The position numbers and the translations under genes are program-made. This document shows, in pieces, positions 9,978 to 19,411 of a stretch of DNA of 64,000 nt (position 1 is the first letter of the stretch; every line of letters starts with the position of its first letter). The notes under the pieces were generated by a model that saw only the letters and a list, made by a program, of their open reading frames with translations, had not been told where the DNA came from and did no database searches. The DNA comes from Azospirillum thiophilum (GTDB lineage Bacteria; Pseudomonadota; Alphaproteobacteria; Azospirillales; Azospirillaceae), in the NCBI RefSeq assembly GCF_001305595.1, contig NZ_CP012402.1:37501-101500 (forward strand), written 5' to 3'.

Positions 9978-10151
9978 TCAGCCGTGGCCGGAGCCGCCCT
10001 TGTTGCCGCCGCCGTCCTGCTTGTTGACGGTGGCCCAGGCCCGGCTTTCGGCCTCGTCCGCGGAGAGGCCGCGCTTTTCGTAGCTCTCCTCGATATGCTC
10101 GGCCTTGCGCTTCTGCTTGTCGGTGTATTTGGACTTGTCGCCCTGGGACAT
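9978..10151 (-). CDS. Small conserved charged protein, 57 residues
   Basis: MSQGDKSKYTDKQKRKAEHI begins a small hydrophilic protein; then come EESYEKRGLSADEAESRAWA and a glycine-rich tail (DGGGNKGGSGHG). Similar proteins are widespread in alphaproteobacteria, and from memory are sometimes labelled plasmid stabilisation protein, which is not evidence of function. GGGAGG sits about eight bases before the ATG, a good ribosome binding site. It is probably a cytoplasmic stress-type protein, function unknown. The long minus-strand frame running upstream of it is a shadow of the transporter genes. Confidence 0.75.
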   Translation of the reverse strand: MSQGDKSKYTDKQKRKAEHIEESYEKRGLSADEAESRAWATVNKQDGGGNKGGSGHG

Positions 10152-10289
10152 CGTGGCCTCCCATGTTGCTCTCCCCCTTGAAACGGCGGCGGCCGGCGCG
10201 ATGTTCCCTGCCGAACCGCCAGGGAAATAGCCGGAAAGTCCTATCCGGGACCGGAGAGACGTAAAGCGCGGCTTGCCGCGGGCCGGGCG

Positions 10290-11327
10290 GTGACCCATCC
10301 TTTCCCCAAGCTGGCCCGCATCGTCGCGGCCAAACCGTGCATCGGGGGGGATTCCGGGGTGTTCACACTGTTCGACAAGGGCCGCAGCAAGGGCCGCAGC
10401 ATGCTGGGCGCGGCGGCGCTGGCGCTGGCGCTGATGGCAGGACCGATGGCCGGCCCGATGGCCGGGGCGGCGCAGGCCGCGGATGCGGTCCGCGTCGGCT
10501 CCAAGCTGGATGCGGAAAGCGGGCTGCTCGGCACCATGATCCTGCAGATGCTGCAGGCCAACGGCATCCCGACGGAAAACAAGATCCAGCTCGGCCCGAC
10601 CAAGATCGTGCGCGGCGCGCTGCTGTCGGGCGAGATCGACATCTATCCCGAATACACCGGAAACGGCGCCTTCTTCTTCAACATCGACAGCGATCCGGTG
10701 TGGAAGAATGCCGGCGCCGGCTATGAGAAGGTCCGGCAGCTCGACCAGGAGAAGAACGGCATCGTCTGGCTGAAGCCGGCACCGGCCAACAACACCTGGG
10801 CGCTGGCGGTGCGCCGCGACGTGGCCGACGCCAACAAACTGAAGACCATGGAGGATTTCGCCAAGTGGGTCTCCGGCGGCGGCAAGGCCAAGGTCGCGGC
10901 CTCCGCCGAATTCGTGGAAAGCCCGGCGGCCCTGCCCTCCTTCCAGCAGACCTACGGCTTCGCCCTGCGGCCGGAACAGATGCTGGTGCTGGCCGGCGGC
11001 GACACCGCCGCGACCATCCGTGCGGCGGCCGAAGCCACCTCGGGCGTCAACACCGCCATGGTCTACGGCACCGACGGCGCCATCGCGGCGCTCGACCTCG
11101 TCGTGCTGGCCGACACCAAGGGCGCCCAGATGGTCTATGAGCCGGCGCCGACCGCCCGCGCCGCGGTGCTGACGGCGAATCCGAAGATCGCCGATCTGCT
11201 CGGCCCGGTCTTCGCCAGCCTCGACGCCGGCACCCTGCGGACGCTCAACGCCAAAATCTCGGTGGAAGGGCAGGACCAGAAGCAGGTCGCCACCGACTAT
11301 CTGAAGTCCAAGGGCTTCCTGAAGTAA
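10290..11327 (+). CDS. osmF: Osmoprotectant ABC transporter, substrate-binding protein (OsmF/YehZ-like)
   Basis: Periplasmic binding protein of the OpuAC/OsmF family for glycine-betaine-like solutes. After a signal segment containing the short repeat AGPMAGPMAG, the mature part begins near ADAVRVGSKLDAESGLL. Family features are TKIVRGALLSGEIDIYPEYTG and NTAMVYGTDGAIAALDLV. The reading starts at GTG 10290, but GTG at 10359 or ATG at 10401 give more usual signal-peptide lengths, so the start is uncertain. It heads four genes in the order binding protein, permease, ATPase, permease, the same as E. coli osmF-yehY-yehX-yehW. Confidence 0.9.
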   Translation: MTHPFPKLARIVAAKPCIGGDSGVFTLFDKGRSKGRSMLGAAALALALMAGPMAGPMAGAAQAADAVRVGSKLDAESGLLGTMILQMLQANGIPTENKIQLGPTKIVRGALLSGEIDIYPEYTGNGAFFFNIDSDPVWKNAGAGYEKVRQLDQEKNGIVWLKPAPANNTWALAVRRDVADANKLKTMEDFAKWVSGGGKAKVAASAEFVESPAALPSFQQTYGFALRPEQMLVLAGGDTAATIRAAAEATSGVNTAMVYGTDGAIAALDLVVLADTKGAQMVYEPAPTARAAVLTANPKIADLLGPVFASLDAGTLRTLNAKISVEGQDQKQVATDYLKSKGFLK

Positions 11328-11336
11328 GCGGAAGAC

Positions 11337-12527
11337 GTGAGCGCCCCCCACCGTTTCCTCCTGCACAACCGCGTCGCCCTGCTGATGGTGCTCGTCGCGG
11401 TGGTGGCTGCCGCGGCGTTGCCCTTCCTTGGCTTCGCGCCCAACCGGCTGCTGTCCGGACGGCCGGTTCCGCTGTGGGCGGCCGTGCAGGGGATCGGCGG
11501 AGCGGCGGTCCTGCTGTCCGGGCTGATCCTGCTGGCGACGCCAGTCCTGCGCCCGACCCGCGCCGGGCTCGGCCTGACCGTCACGGCGGGCGCCCTGCTC
11601 GCCGTTTCCCTGCCCTGGCTGGCGGGGGAGCATGCGGTGCGGCTGGCGGACGGCGCGTCGGCGGCGGCCCGCACCTCCTTCGGCTCGGGCTTCTGGGTGA
11701 TGGCGGCCGCCGGGCTGCTGGTCGCGATGGACGCCGCCCGCCGTATGGGGATGGGCGCGGTCGGCCGGCTGGCGGTGGGCGGAGCGGTCGCAGGGCTGGT
11801 AGCGCTGCAACTGGCGTCCGGCCATCTCGACGCGCTGTCGATCCTGAAGGAATACGCCAACCGGCGCGACGTGTTCGCCGACGCCGTGCTGCGCCATGCC
11901 ATGCTGGTGGCGGCGGCGCTGGTGCCGACCCTGCTGGTCGGCGTGCCGCTGGGGGTGGCCGCCCACCGTGTCCCCGCCGTCGGACGCGCGGTGTTCCCGG
12001 TGCTGAACGTGGTGCAGACGGTGCCGTCCATCGCATTGTTCGGGCTGCTGATGGCGCCGCTGGCAGCACTCGGCGCCCTGCTGCCGGGCTGGGGGATCGG
12101 CGGGGTCGGGCCGCTGCCGGCAGTGATCGCGCTGACGCTCTATTCGCTGCTGCCGATCGTCCGCAACACCGCGGTCGGGCTGGACGGCGTGCCGGCCCCG
12201 GTGCGCGAGGCGGCGCGCGGCATGGGGCTGACCCCGCGCCAGATCTTCCTGCGCGTCGACCTGCCGCTGGCCCTGCCGGTCTTCCTGTCCGGCCTGCGCA
12301 TCACCGTGGTCCAGGCGGTCGGGCTGGCTGCGGTCGCGGCGCTGATCGGCGCCGGCGGGCTGGGAGCGATCATGTTCCAGGGGCTGTTCGCCAACGCGCT
12401 GGACCTCGTGCTGCTGGGGGCCGTTCCCGTCATCCTGCTGGCGGTGGCCGCCGACGCCCTGCTGTCCATCGGCATCGCCGCCGCCACCAGCCACATCGGC
12501 CTGCTGCCGGGAAGGACTGCGTCATGA
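11337..12527 (+). CDS. yehY: Osmoprotectant ABC transporter permease (YehY-like)
   Basis: A 396-residue membrane protein. The N-terminal half has several extra hydrophobic segments, as in YehY, and the C-terminal half (about 180-390) is the BPD-type permease domain. The coupling loop is around [23 protein letters not shown], followed by [15 protein letters not shown]. The GTG start has GGAAG directly upstream, nine bases after the osmF stop. The stop overlaps the ATPase start (ATGA). Confidence 0.9.
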   Translation: MSAPHRFLLHNRVALLMVLVAVVAAAALPFLGFAPNRLLSGRPVPLWAAVQGIGGAAVLLSGLILLATPVLRPTRAGLGLTVTAGALLAVSLPWLAGEHAVRLADGASAAARTSFGSGFWVMAAAGLLVAMDAARRMGMGAVGRLAVGGAVAGLVALQLASGHLDALSILKEYANRRDVFADAVLRHAMLVAAALVPTLLVGVPLGVAAHRVPAVGRAVFPVLNVVQTVPSIALFGLLMAPLAALGALLPGWGIGGVGPLPAVIALTLYSLLPIVRNTAVGLDGVPAPVREAARGMGLTPRQIFLRVDLPLALPVFLSGLRITVVQAVGLAAVAALIGAGGLGAIMFQGLFANALDLVLLGAVPVILLAVAADALLSIGIAAATSHIGLLPGRTAS

Positions 12528-13474
12528 TCGAATTCGAGCGCGTGACCAAGCGCTTCGGCTCCTGGACCGCCGTCGAGTCCGTCTCCTTCACCGTGGAGGA
12601 GGGGGAGTTCCGGGTGCTGATCGGCCCCTCCGGCTCCGGCAAGTCGACGGTGCTGCGCATGATCAACCGGCTGATCCCGGCCGACGAGGGCGCCATCCGC
12701 ATCGACGGCGAGGACATCGCCGCGTTGCAGCCGGAGGAGCTGCGCCGCCGCATGGGCTATGTCATCCAGTCGGTCGGACTGTTCCCGCACTGGACGGTGG
12801 AGCGCAACATCGCCACCGTGCCCGCCCTGCTGGGCTGGCCGAAGGCGCGCATCCGCGACCGGGTGACCGACCTGCTGGAGCTGCTGAACCTCGACCCGCG
12901 CCGCTACCGCGGGGCCTACCCGCACCAGCTGTCCGGCGGTCAGCAGCAGCGCGTCGGCGTCGCCCGCGCGCTGGCGGCGGAGCCGCGCATCCTGCTGATG
13001 GACGAGCCGTTCAGCGCGCTCGACCCCATCACCCGCGCCAGCCTGCAGACCGAGCTGTCGGCGATCCACCGCCGCACCGGCACCACCGTCGTGTTCGTCA
13101 CCCACGACATGGACGAGGCCTTGCGGCTGGGCGACAGCATCGCGGTGATGGACCATGGCCGGCTGGTCCAGTGCGCGCCCCCGCTGGACATCCTGACCCG
13201 CCCGGCCAGCCAGCTGGTGCGCGATCTCGTCGGGCGCGAGGAATGGGGGTTGAAGCGGCTGGCGGTGGAGACGGCCGGCGACCGCGCCCGCCCGCAGGAA
13301 ACCCTGAGCGGCGAACCGCTGGCGAGCGGCACCCCGCTGCACCGCGCCCTGTCGGAGATGGTGGCCCGCGGCACCGAACGGCTGCCGGTGGTGGACGGCG
13401 ACGGCCGGCCGGCCGGGGTGCTGCACCTGTCCGACCTCGTCCGTCCCGAGTCCGACCCCGGCGGGTATCCATGA
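12524..13474 (+). CDS. yehX: Osmoprotectant ABC transporter ATPase (YehX-like)
   Basis: A 316-residue ABC ATPase. Walker [10 protein letters not shown] (34-42), signature [15 protein letters not shown], Walker [14 protein letters not shown] and the switch histidine in [10 protein letters not shown] are all present. A single C-terminal CBS-like segment ([10 protein letters not shown] to GVLHLSDLV) follows, as in the proline/betaine importer ATPases, where CBS segments sense ionic strength. The start (ATGA with yehY) and stop (ATGA with yehW) both overlap their neighbours, so all three subunits are made together. Confidence 0.93.
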   Translation: MIEFERVTKRFGSWTAVESVSFTVEEGEFRVLIGPSGSGKSTVLRMINRLIPADEGAIRIDGEDIAALQPEELRRRMGYVIQSVGLFPHWTVERNIATVPALLGWPKARIRDRVTDLLELLNLDPRRYRGAYPHQLSGGQQQRVGVARALAAEPRILLMDEPFSALDPITRASLQTELSAIHRRTGTTVVFVTHDMDEALRLGDSIAVMDHGRLVQCAPPLDILTRPASQLVRDLVGREEWGLKRLAVETAGDRARPQETLSGEPLASGTPLHRALSEMVARGTERLPVVDGDGRPAGVLHLSDLVRPESDPGGYP

Positions 13475-14235
13475 GCGCGTCCATCCCCGGGACCATGGCC
13501 CCGCGCCAGCTTCTGACCGACCGGCTGATGCTCGGGCTGGCGCTGCTGGTGGCGCTGGTGCTGGGCATGCCGTCGCTGAAGCCGCTGTTCGCGACGCTCT
13601 ATCCCGGCCTCGACCGCCCGCTCTACGAGGCCGAGAGCTTCGTCCGGCTGACGCTGGACCATATGGCGCTGGTCGGGCTGTCCAGCCTTGCCGCCGTGCT
13701 GCTGGGCGGCGGGGCCGGCATCGCCGTGACGCGGCCCTGGGGACAGGAGTTCCGCGGCCTGCTGGAGACGGTCGCCACCATGGGCCAGACCTTCCCGCCG
13801 GTGGCGGTGCTGGCGCTGGCGGTGCCGGTGATGGGGTTCGGCCCGGAACCGGCGCTGATCGCGCTGACGCTCTACGCTCTGTTGCCGGTGGTGGAGAACA
13901 CGGTGGCCGGGCTGGACGGCGTCTCCCCCGCCGTGCTGGACTCCGCCCGCGGGCTGGGCATGGGACCGGCGGAGGTGCTGTTCCGGGTCGAACTGCCGCT
14001 GGCGGCACCGGTGATCCTGGCGGGGGTGCGCACCGCCGTCATCATCAATGTCGGCACCGCCGCCATCGCCTCCACCGTCGGGGCCAAGACGCTCGGCCTG
14101 CCGATCATCGTCGGGCTGAACGGCTCGAACCAGGCCTATGTCATCCAGGGCGCGCTGATCGTCGCCGCGCTCGCGGTGGTGATCGATGCCGGCTTCGACC
14201 GTCTGGCGCGGTGGCTGGCGCGCTGGTCGCAGTGA
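13471..14235 (+). CDS. yehW: Osmoprotectant ABC transporter permease (YehW-like)
   Basis: A 254-residue second permease of the importer, with about six hydrophobic segments. The BPD permease coupling segment is [20 protein letters not shown], and [20 protein letters not shown] lies near the C-terminus. The ATG at 13471 overlaps the ATPase stop; the longer reading upstream in this frame is within the ATPase gene. It is the last gene of the operon. Confidence 0.9.
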   Translation: MSASIPGTMAPRQLLTDRLMLGLALLVALVLGMPSLKPLFATLYPGLDRPLYEAESFVRLTLDHMALVGLSSLAAVLLGGGAGIAVTRPWGQEFRGLLETVATMGQTFPPVAVLALAVPVMGFGPEPALIALTLYALLPVVENTVAGLDGVSPAVLDSARGLGMGPAEVLFRVELPLAAPVILAGVRTAVIINVGTAAIASTVGAKTLGLPIIVGLNGSNQAYVIQGALIVAALAVVIDAGFDRLARWLARWSQ

Positions 14236-14389
14236 TGAAAAGACACGAACTATCAGATAATTATCCGGCAAGAGACGGTTAGTATTCTTTTTTCATTCCG
14301 GTACGAAATAGTCAGTACCGGAACCATGATTATTATGCTTATGGTCGCTTCCGAACACGAGGCCGTTCGGAAACGAGCATCGATGCATG

Positions 14390-14429
14390 CCCCTCCCCAG
14401 CCCTCCCCAACCTTCGGAGGGAGAGGGGG
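14390..14429. repeat. CCCTCCCC-type intergenic hairpin repeat, copy a
   Basis: C-rich and G-rich arms (CCCTCC at 14401-14406 with GGAGGG at 14416-14421, flanked by further C4TC3 and GAGAGGGGG) form a hairpin between the importer operon and the dehydrogenase genes. Related elements occur at 30277-30315 and 56420-56494. The rest of the 260-base gap is comparatively AT-rich near 14270-14340 and may hold a promoter for the next gene. Confidence 0.55.
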
Positions 14430-14495
14430 CAGCAGGATGCCACAAAGACTTAACCCAGCATCCGAGCGGTCCCCATTCTCAGGGAGACCATCGCC

Positions 14496-15458
14496 ATGAC
14501 CAACCTGCCGCCACCCCTGGATCCCGTCCAGGCCCTGGAACGCATGATGCTGATCCGCGCCTATGAAGAGACGCTGATCGACCTGCACGGACGCGGGCGC
14601 GCCGCCGGCACCTGCACCGCCGTCGGGCAGGAGGCGCCGGCCGTCGGCGTGGTGTCCGCCCTGACCGCCGACGACCTGATCCTGACCAACCACCGCAGCG
14701 CCGGCCATCTGCTGGCCCGCGGCGCCGATCCCGGCCGCATGCTGGCCGAGGTGATGGGCAAGCGCGACGGCTATTGCGGCGGCAAGAGCGGGTCGCTGCA
14801 CATCTCGGCCAGGGATCTGGGCGTGGTGCTGACCTCCACCATCGTCGGCGGCGAGCTGGCGCTGGCGACCGGCGTCGGGCTGTCACGCAGCATGCTGGGC
14901 AAGCCGGGCATCGTCGCCTGCTTCTTCGGCGACGGCGCGGCCTGCCAGGGGCGCTTCCAGGAATCGCTTAACCTCGCCGCGGTGTGGACGCTGCCGATCC
15001 TCTATGTCTGCGAGAACAACCAGTGGCAGGCCTTCGTCCACCGCAAGGAGACGATGATGGCCGACGGCATCGCCGGGCAGGCGGCGGCGCTGGGGGTGGA
15101 GAGCGCGGCGGTCGACGGCAACGACCCGCTGGCGGTGTTCGACGCCGCCCGTTCGGCCGTCGACGCCATCCGCCGGACGGGCAAGCCCTTTCTGCTGGAG
15201 GCGATGACCTACCGCCTGCGCGGCCATTTCGAGCCGGACGACCAGTCCTATGTCGACGGCGCGGAACTGGCGCACTGGCGCGAGCGCGACCCGATCCTCC
15301 GCCTGCGCAGCCGGCTGGAGCGCGACGGCGGCCTGACCGCCGAAGGGACCGCGGCCATCGAGGGCCGTGTCCGCGCCGCCATGGAGGCCGCGGCGGCCTT
15401 CGCCGACGCCAGCCCCTATCCGGGCACCGACGCCCTGACCAGCGACGTCTACGCCTGA
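14496..15458 (+). CDS. acoA: Thiamine-diphosphate-dependent dehydrogenase E1 alpha (acetoin type)
   Basis: A 320-residue E1 alpha subunit that decarboxylates a 2-oxo acid or cleaves acetoin using thiamine diphosphate. The TPP-binding motif runs from GDG (145-147) to NN (174-175) in VCENNQ. GQEAPAVGVVSAL, TNHRSAGHLLARGADP and YCGGKSGSLHI match the acetoin dehydrogenase/PDH E1 alpha family. The gene symbol reflects the closest family and is not proof of acetoin use. E1 beta follows after 15 bases; no E2 or E3 gene is nearby. Confidence 0.85.
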   Translation: MTNLPPPLDPVQALERMMLIRAYEETLIDLHGRGRAAGTCTAVGQEAPAVGVVSALTADDLILTNHRSAGHLLARGADPGRMLAEVMGKRDGYCGGKSGSLHISARDLGVVLTSTIVGGELALATGVGLSRSMLGKPGIVACFFGDGAACQGRFQESLNLAAVWTLPILYVCENNQWQAFVHRKETMMADGIAGQAAALGVESAAVDGNDPLAVFDAARSAVDAIRRTGKPFLLEAMTYRLRGHFEPDDQSYVDGAELAHWRERDPILRLRSRLERDGGLTAEGTAAIEGRVRAAMEAAAAFADASPYPGTDALTSDVYA

Positions 15459-15473
15459 CCGGAGAAAGCCATC

Positions 15474-16436
15474 ATGAGCACCATGACCGTCAACGACGCG
15501 ATCTCCGCCGCGCTGGCCGAGGAGATGCGCCGCGATCCGACCGTGATGATCTTCGGCGAAGGCGTGGCGACCAAGCGCCGCGACCTGCTGGAGGAGTTCG
15601 GGGCTGCGCGCGTCCGCAACACCCCGCTGGCCGAAGGGATCATCGCCGGCACCGCGGCCGGGGCCGCCGCGACCGGCCTGCGCCCGGTGGTGGACCTGCT
15701 GTTCGCGCCCTTCCTCTGCTATGCGATGGACGAGATCGTCAACAGCGCCGGCAAGCTGCGCTACATCTCCGGCGGGCAGTTCAGCTTCCCCATGGTGGTG
15801 CTGGCGATGACCGGCGCCGGCTGGGGCGTCGGCGCCCAGCACAACCACAATATCGAGAGCTGGTTCGTCCACAGCCCCGGCCTGAAGATCGTCATGCCCT
15901 CCACCCCCGCCGACTTCAAGGGGCTGATGAAGATGGCGATCCGCGACGACAACCCGGTTCTGGTCTTCGCCGACATCGCGCTCGGCTACAGCACCGGCGA
16001 GGTGACGGAGGAGGTGGACGCCATCCCGCTGGGCAAGGCAGCGGTGCGGCGCGAGGGCCGCGACGTGACGCTGGTGTCCTACGCCAAGACGGTGGGCACC
16101 TGCATGGCCGCCGCCGACGATCTGGCCGCAACCGGAATCGATGCCGAGGTGATCGACCTGCGCAGCCTGAAACCGCTCGACGAGGACGCCATCCTGCGCT
16201 CCGTCGCCAAGACCGGCCGGCTGGTCGTTGTCCATGAGGCAAGCCGCCTGTGCGGCGTCGGCGCGGAGGTCGCGGCGCTGGTCGCCGAGAAGGCCTTCCG
16301 GTCCCTGCGGGCGCCGGTCCTGCGGCTGACCGGCCCGGATGCGCCGGCCCCGGCGAGCTTCCCGCTGGAAAGCGCCTTCGTGCCGCAGGCCGACGCGGTC
16401 GCCACGGCGGCACGGTCGCTGATGGGCAACGCCTGA
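15474..16436 (+). CDS. acoB: Thiamine-diphosphate-dependent dehydrogenase E1 beta (acetoin type)
   Basis: A 320-residue E1 beta partner. It has MTVNDAISAALAEEMRRDP, the conserved FGEGVA, EGIIAGTAAGAA, HNHNIESWFVHSPGLKIVMP and the C-terminal transketolase domain with VIDLRSLKPLDEDAI. It forms the alpha2beta2 E1 with the upstream product. The start has GGAGAAAG upstream. It is followed after 36 bases by a c-type cytochrome gene instead of the expected dihydrolipoyl acyltransferase. Confidence 0.87.
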   Translation: MSTMTVNDAISAALAEEMRRDPTVMIFGEGVATKRRDLLEEFGAARVRNTPLAEGIIAGTAAGAAATGLRPVVDLLFAPFLCYAMDEIVNSAGKLRYISGGQFSFPMVVLAMTGAGWGVGAQHNHNIESWFVHSPGLKIVMPSTPADFKGLMKMAIRDDNPVLVFADIALGYSTGEVTEEVDAIPLGKAAVRREGRDVTLVSYAKTVGTCMAAADDLAATGIDAEVIDLRSLKPLDEDAILRSVAKTGRLVVVHEASRLCGVGAEVAALVAEKAFRSLRAPVLRLTGPDAPAPASFPLESAFVPQADAVATAARSLMGNA

Positions 16437-16472
16437 CCCCGACAAACAGCCATTCGTTCGGAGCACTCTTCC

Positions 16473-16985
16473 ATGATCCGCCAGACCATCGCCGCCCTGC
16501 TTCTCTCTGCCGCCGTCTCCATCCCGGCCGCCATGCCCGCCAGTGCGGACGGCACCGCCAAGGACGCGGTCGCCCGCGGCAAATATCTCGTCACCGTCAT
16601 CAGCTGCGGCGACTGCCACACCCCCGGCCATCTGCTGGGCAAGCCCGACATGGCGCGCATGCTGGGCGGGTCCGACGTCGGCTTCGAGATCCCCGGCCTC
16701 GGCGTCTTCCACGGCTCCAACCTGACGCCGGACATGGAAACCGGGATCGGCGGCTGGACCGAGGAGCAGATCGTCACCGCCATCCGCACCGGCAAGCGGC
16801 CGGACGGGCGGATGCTGGCGCCGTCCATGCCCTGGATGTCCTTCGCCGCGCTGAGCGACGAGGACGCCCACGCCATCGCCAGCTATCTGAAGACGCTGCC
16901 CCCGGTCGCCAACAAGGTCCCCGGCCCCTTCGGCGCCACCGACAAGCCGACCGGCCTCGTCATGCGGATCTCTGCACCGCAGTGA
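16473..16985 (+). CDS. Periplasmic c-type cytochrome
   Basis: A 170-residue exported monohaem cytochrome c. The signal peptide covers about 1-25 (AMPASA). The haem site is C45-G-D-C48-H49 (ISCGDCHTPGH), and a distal methionine is likely within MLAPSMPWMSF. LTPDMETGIGGWTEEQIVTA and GKRPDGRML resemble electron-transfer subunits of membrane-associated dehydrogenases. It could accept electrons from a periplasmic quinoprotein dehydrogenase (the pqq genes are upstream), but no partner is adjacent. Co-direction with the E1 genes suggests co-transcription. Confidence 0.85.
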   Translation: MIRQTIAALLLSAAVSIPAAMPASADGTAKDAVARGKYLVTVISCGDCHTPGHLLGKPDMARMLGGSDVGFEIPGLGVFHGSNLTPDMETGIGGWTEEQIVTAIRTGKRPDGRMLAPSMPWMSFAALSDEDAHAIASYLKTLPPVANKVPGPFGATDKPTGLVMRISAPQ

Positions 16986-17043
16986 AGCGGCCGGGTGACG
17001 CGGCCAGTTGAAGCGGCCGGGCGAACGGATCTCCGCACAGCGG
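16964..17043 (+). repeat. Imperfect duplication at the cytochrome gene end
   Basis: TGAAGCGGCCGGG at 16983-16995 recurs at 17009-17021, and the preceding CGGATCTCTGCACCGC recurs as CGGATCTCCGCACAGCGG at 17026-17043. The segment covering the stop codon therefore appears partly duplicated and shuffled downstream. It is non-coding beyond the stop. Confidence 0.5.
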
Positions 17044-17126
17044 AACCAGCTTCCCGGCGGTTGGTCTGCTAGAGTGGCTGCCCGCGGGCCGACCGGCCCG
17101 GATTGCAGGCCTTTCGGAGACCATCG

Positions 17127-19250
17127 ATGCCGTCGCCGGCCCAGAGCGAGGCGGTTCCCGCCACACCCGTCCACTATGCGCGCCGGGGTCGCGTCGGTGT
17201 CATCACCGTCGACAACCCGCCGGTGAATGCGCTTGGCCATGGCGTGCGCAGCGGGCTGGCGGCGGCGCTGGCGGCCGGGCTCGACGATGCGGAGTCCGAC
17301 ATGCTGCTGCTGGTCTGCACCGGGCGGACCTTCATGGCCGGGGCCGACATCCGGGAGTTCGGCAAGCCGTCGGCCCCGCCGACCCTGCCGGAACTGGTCG
17401 CCCGCTTCGATGCCGCAACCAAGCCGGTGATCGCCGTCCTCCACGGTAGCGCGCTCGGCGGCGGGCTGGAGTTGGCGCTGGCCTGCCATGTCCGCGTCGC
17501 GCTGACGGGAGCGAGGCTCGGCCTGCCGGAGGTCAAGCTGGGCCTGCTGCCCGGGGCCGGCGGGACGCAGCGGTTGCCGCGGCTGGTCGGTGCCGCCAAG
17601 GCGCTCGACCTGATCCTGTCGGGCGAGCCGGTCGGCGCGGAGGAGGCGCTGGCGCTCGGCCTCGTCGATGCGGTGGAAGAGCGCGGCTCGCCGCTGGAAG
17701 CCGGCCTGTGCGCCGCCGGGCGACTGGCGGCGGAGAAGCGGACCCCGCTGCCGGTCAGCGCCCGAAACGACCGCATCGCCGAGACCGATCCCGCCCTGTT
17801 CATCGAACGCCGGGCGGAGCTGGCAAGGCGGCTGCCGCATCTGGTCTCGCCCCATCGGATCGTCGATGCGGTGGAGGCCGCCGTCACCCTGCCCTTCGCC
17901 GACGGCATGGCGCGCGAACGGGCGCTGTTCCGGGACTGCATGGACTCGCCCCAGCGCGCCGGCCTGATCCACGCCTTCTTCGCCGAGCGCGAGGTGGCCA
18001 AGGTGCCCGGCCTGCCCGCCGGCACGCCGACCCGCGACATCCGCGAGGCCGGTGTGGTCGGGGCCGGCACCATGGGCGGCGGCATCGCCATGTGCTTTGC
18101 CAATGCCGGCATCCCGGTGACGCTGCTGGACCTGTCGCAGGAGGCGCTGGACCGCGGCATCGCCACCATCCGGCGCAGCTACGAGGCCAGCGCCGGCAAG
18201 GGCCGGCTGACCCTCGCGCAGGTCGGGGAGCGGATGGCGCTCATCCGGCCGACCCTGTCCCATGGCGACCTCGCCGGTGCCGATCTGGTGGTCGAGGCGG
18301 CGTTCGAGAGCATGGCGGTCAAGCAGGCCGTCTTCCGCAAGCTGGATGGCGTCTGCAAGCCGGGCGCGATCCTCGCCACCAACAGCTCGACGCTGGACGT
18401 GGACGCCATCGCGGCGGCGACCGGCCGGCCGCAGGACGTGCTGGGCCTGCATTTCTTCAGCCCGGCCACGATCATGCGCCTGCTCGAGGTGGTCCGCGGC
18501 GCCCAAACCTCCGACATCGTGCTGGCCACGGCGATGGCGCTGGCCCGCCGGATCGGCAAGGTCGGGGTGGCGGTCGGCGTCTGCGACGGCTTCGTCGGCA
18601 ACCGCATCCTGCGCCAGCGCGGGCGCGAGGCAATGGCGCTGGTCGAGGCCGGCGCCAGCCCCGAACAGGTCGACCGCGTGCTGACCGGGTTCGGTTTCCC
18701 GCTCGGCCATTTCGCGATGACCGACCTCGCCGGCATCGATGTCGGCTGGCGCATCCGCGAGGAGCGGCGCACGGCCGGTGACCCGGAGGCCGAGGCGCCC
18801 GACTGGCTGGATGTGCTGGCCGAACGCGGCCGCTACGGCCAGAAGACCGGGGCCGGCGTCTATCGCTACGAGCCCGGCAGCCGCAAGCCGCTCCCCGACC
18901 CGGAGCTGGCGGCGCTGATCGCCGCGGATCGCAGCCGCCGCGGCATCGCGCCGCGCCTTGTCGGCGACGACGAGGTGCGGGACCGCTGCCTCTATGTTAT
19001 GGTGAACGAAGCGGCGAAGATCCTGGAAGAGGGCATCGCCGCCCGCCCGGTCGACATCGACGCCATCTGGCTGCACGGCTACGGCTTCCCGTCCTGGCGC
19101 GGCGGGCTGCTGTTCTGGGCCGAGCGCGAGGGTCTGGGCCGGATCGCCACAGCGGTCCAGCGTTACCAGCGCGACATCGGCGGCCCGCAATGGTGTCCGT
19201 CGGCTTTGCTGCTGAAATGTGCCGCGGCCGGACGGCCGATCGGATGCTGA
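17127..19250 (+). CDS. Fused enoyl-CoA hydratase / 3-hydroxyacyl-CoA dehydrogenase
   Basis: A 707-residue bifunctional beta-oxidation enzyme. The N-terminal crotonase domain (about 15-200) has GRTFMAGADIREF, HGSALGGGLELALACHVRVA and GLPEVKLGLLPGAGGTQRLP. The central NAD-binding domain (about 300-480) has GVVGAGTMGGGIA and NSSTLDVDAIA with LHFFSPATIMRLLEVV. Helical 3HCDH C-terminal domains follow (KVGVAVGVCDGFVGNRIL; GYGFPSWRGG). The ATG at 17127 with GGAGA upstream is preferred to the TTG further upstream. The thiolase partner is not in the window. FadB/FadJ-like; the exact chain-length role is unknown. Confidence 0.93.
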   Translation: MPSPAQSEAVPATPVHYARRGRVGVITVDNPPVNALGHGVRSGLAAALAAGLDDAESDMLLLVCTGRTFMAGADIREFGKPSAPPTLPELVARFDAATKPVIAVLHGSALGGGLELALACHVRVALTGARLGLPEVKLGLLPGAGGTQRLPRLVGAAKALDLILSGEPVGAEEALALGLVDAVEERGSPLEAGLCAAGRLAAEKRTPLPVSARNDRIAETDPALFIERRAELARRLPHLVSPHRIVDAVEAAVTLPFADGMARERALFRDCMDSPQRAGLIHAFFAEREVAKVPGLPAGTPTRDIREAGVVGAGTMGGGIAMCFANAGIPVTLLDLSQEALDRGIATIRRSYEASAGKGRLTLAQVGERMALIRPTLSHGDLAGADLVVEAAFESMAVKQAVFRKLDGVCKPGAILATNSSTLDVDAIAAATGRPQDVLGLHFFSPATIMRLLEVVRGAQTSDIVLATAMALARRIGKVGVAVGVCDGFVGNRILRQRGREAMALVEAGASPEQVDRVLTGFGFPLGHFAMTDLAGIDVGWRIREERRTAGDPEAEAPDWLDVLAERGRYGQKTGAGVYRYEPGSRKPLPDPELAALIAADRSRRGIAPRLVGDDEVRDRCLYVMVNEAAKILEEGIAARPVDIDAIWLHGYGFPSWRGGLLFWAEREGLGRIATAVQRYQRDIGGPQWCPSALLLKCAAAGRPIGC

Positions 19251-19411
19251 AACCGGAATGCGGATTACAGCCCCGAAACTCGTTTCCTATACGGATTGTT
19301 AGGAATCTAGCCTATATTCTTCCGACAGAGCCGCCCCGCCGGCCCTGACCGGCCCCGAAGCCGGACGGGGGCGACAGGGGACGGAGCCGGGTCAAGGACA
19401 AGGGGAAGACC

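Noticed and set aside
9978..12494. An 838-codon minus-strand frame over the osmoprotectant transporter genes
   Set aside because: Only its last 57 codons (9978-10151) have a ribosome binding site and protein-like sequence; the rest is a shadow of the transporter genes.
14883..19190. A 1435-codon open frame on the minus strand
   Set aside because: It lies antisense to the E1, cytochrome and beta-oxidation genes, all of which have clear family motifs. The open frame results from high third-position GC, and its translation is low-complexity.
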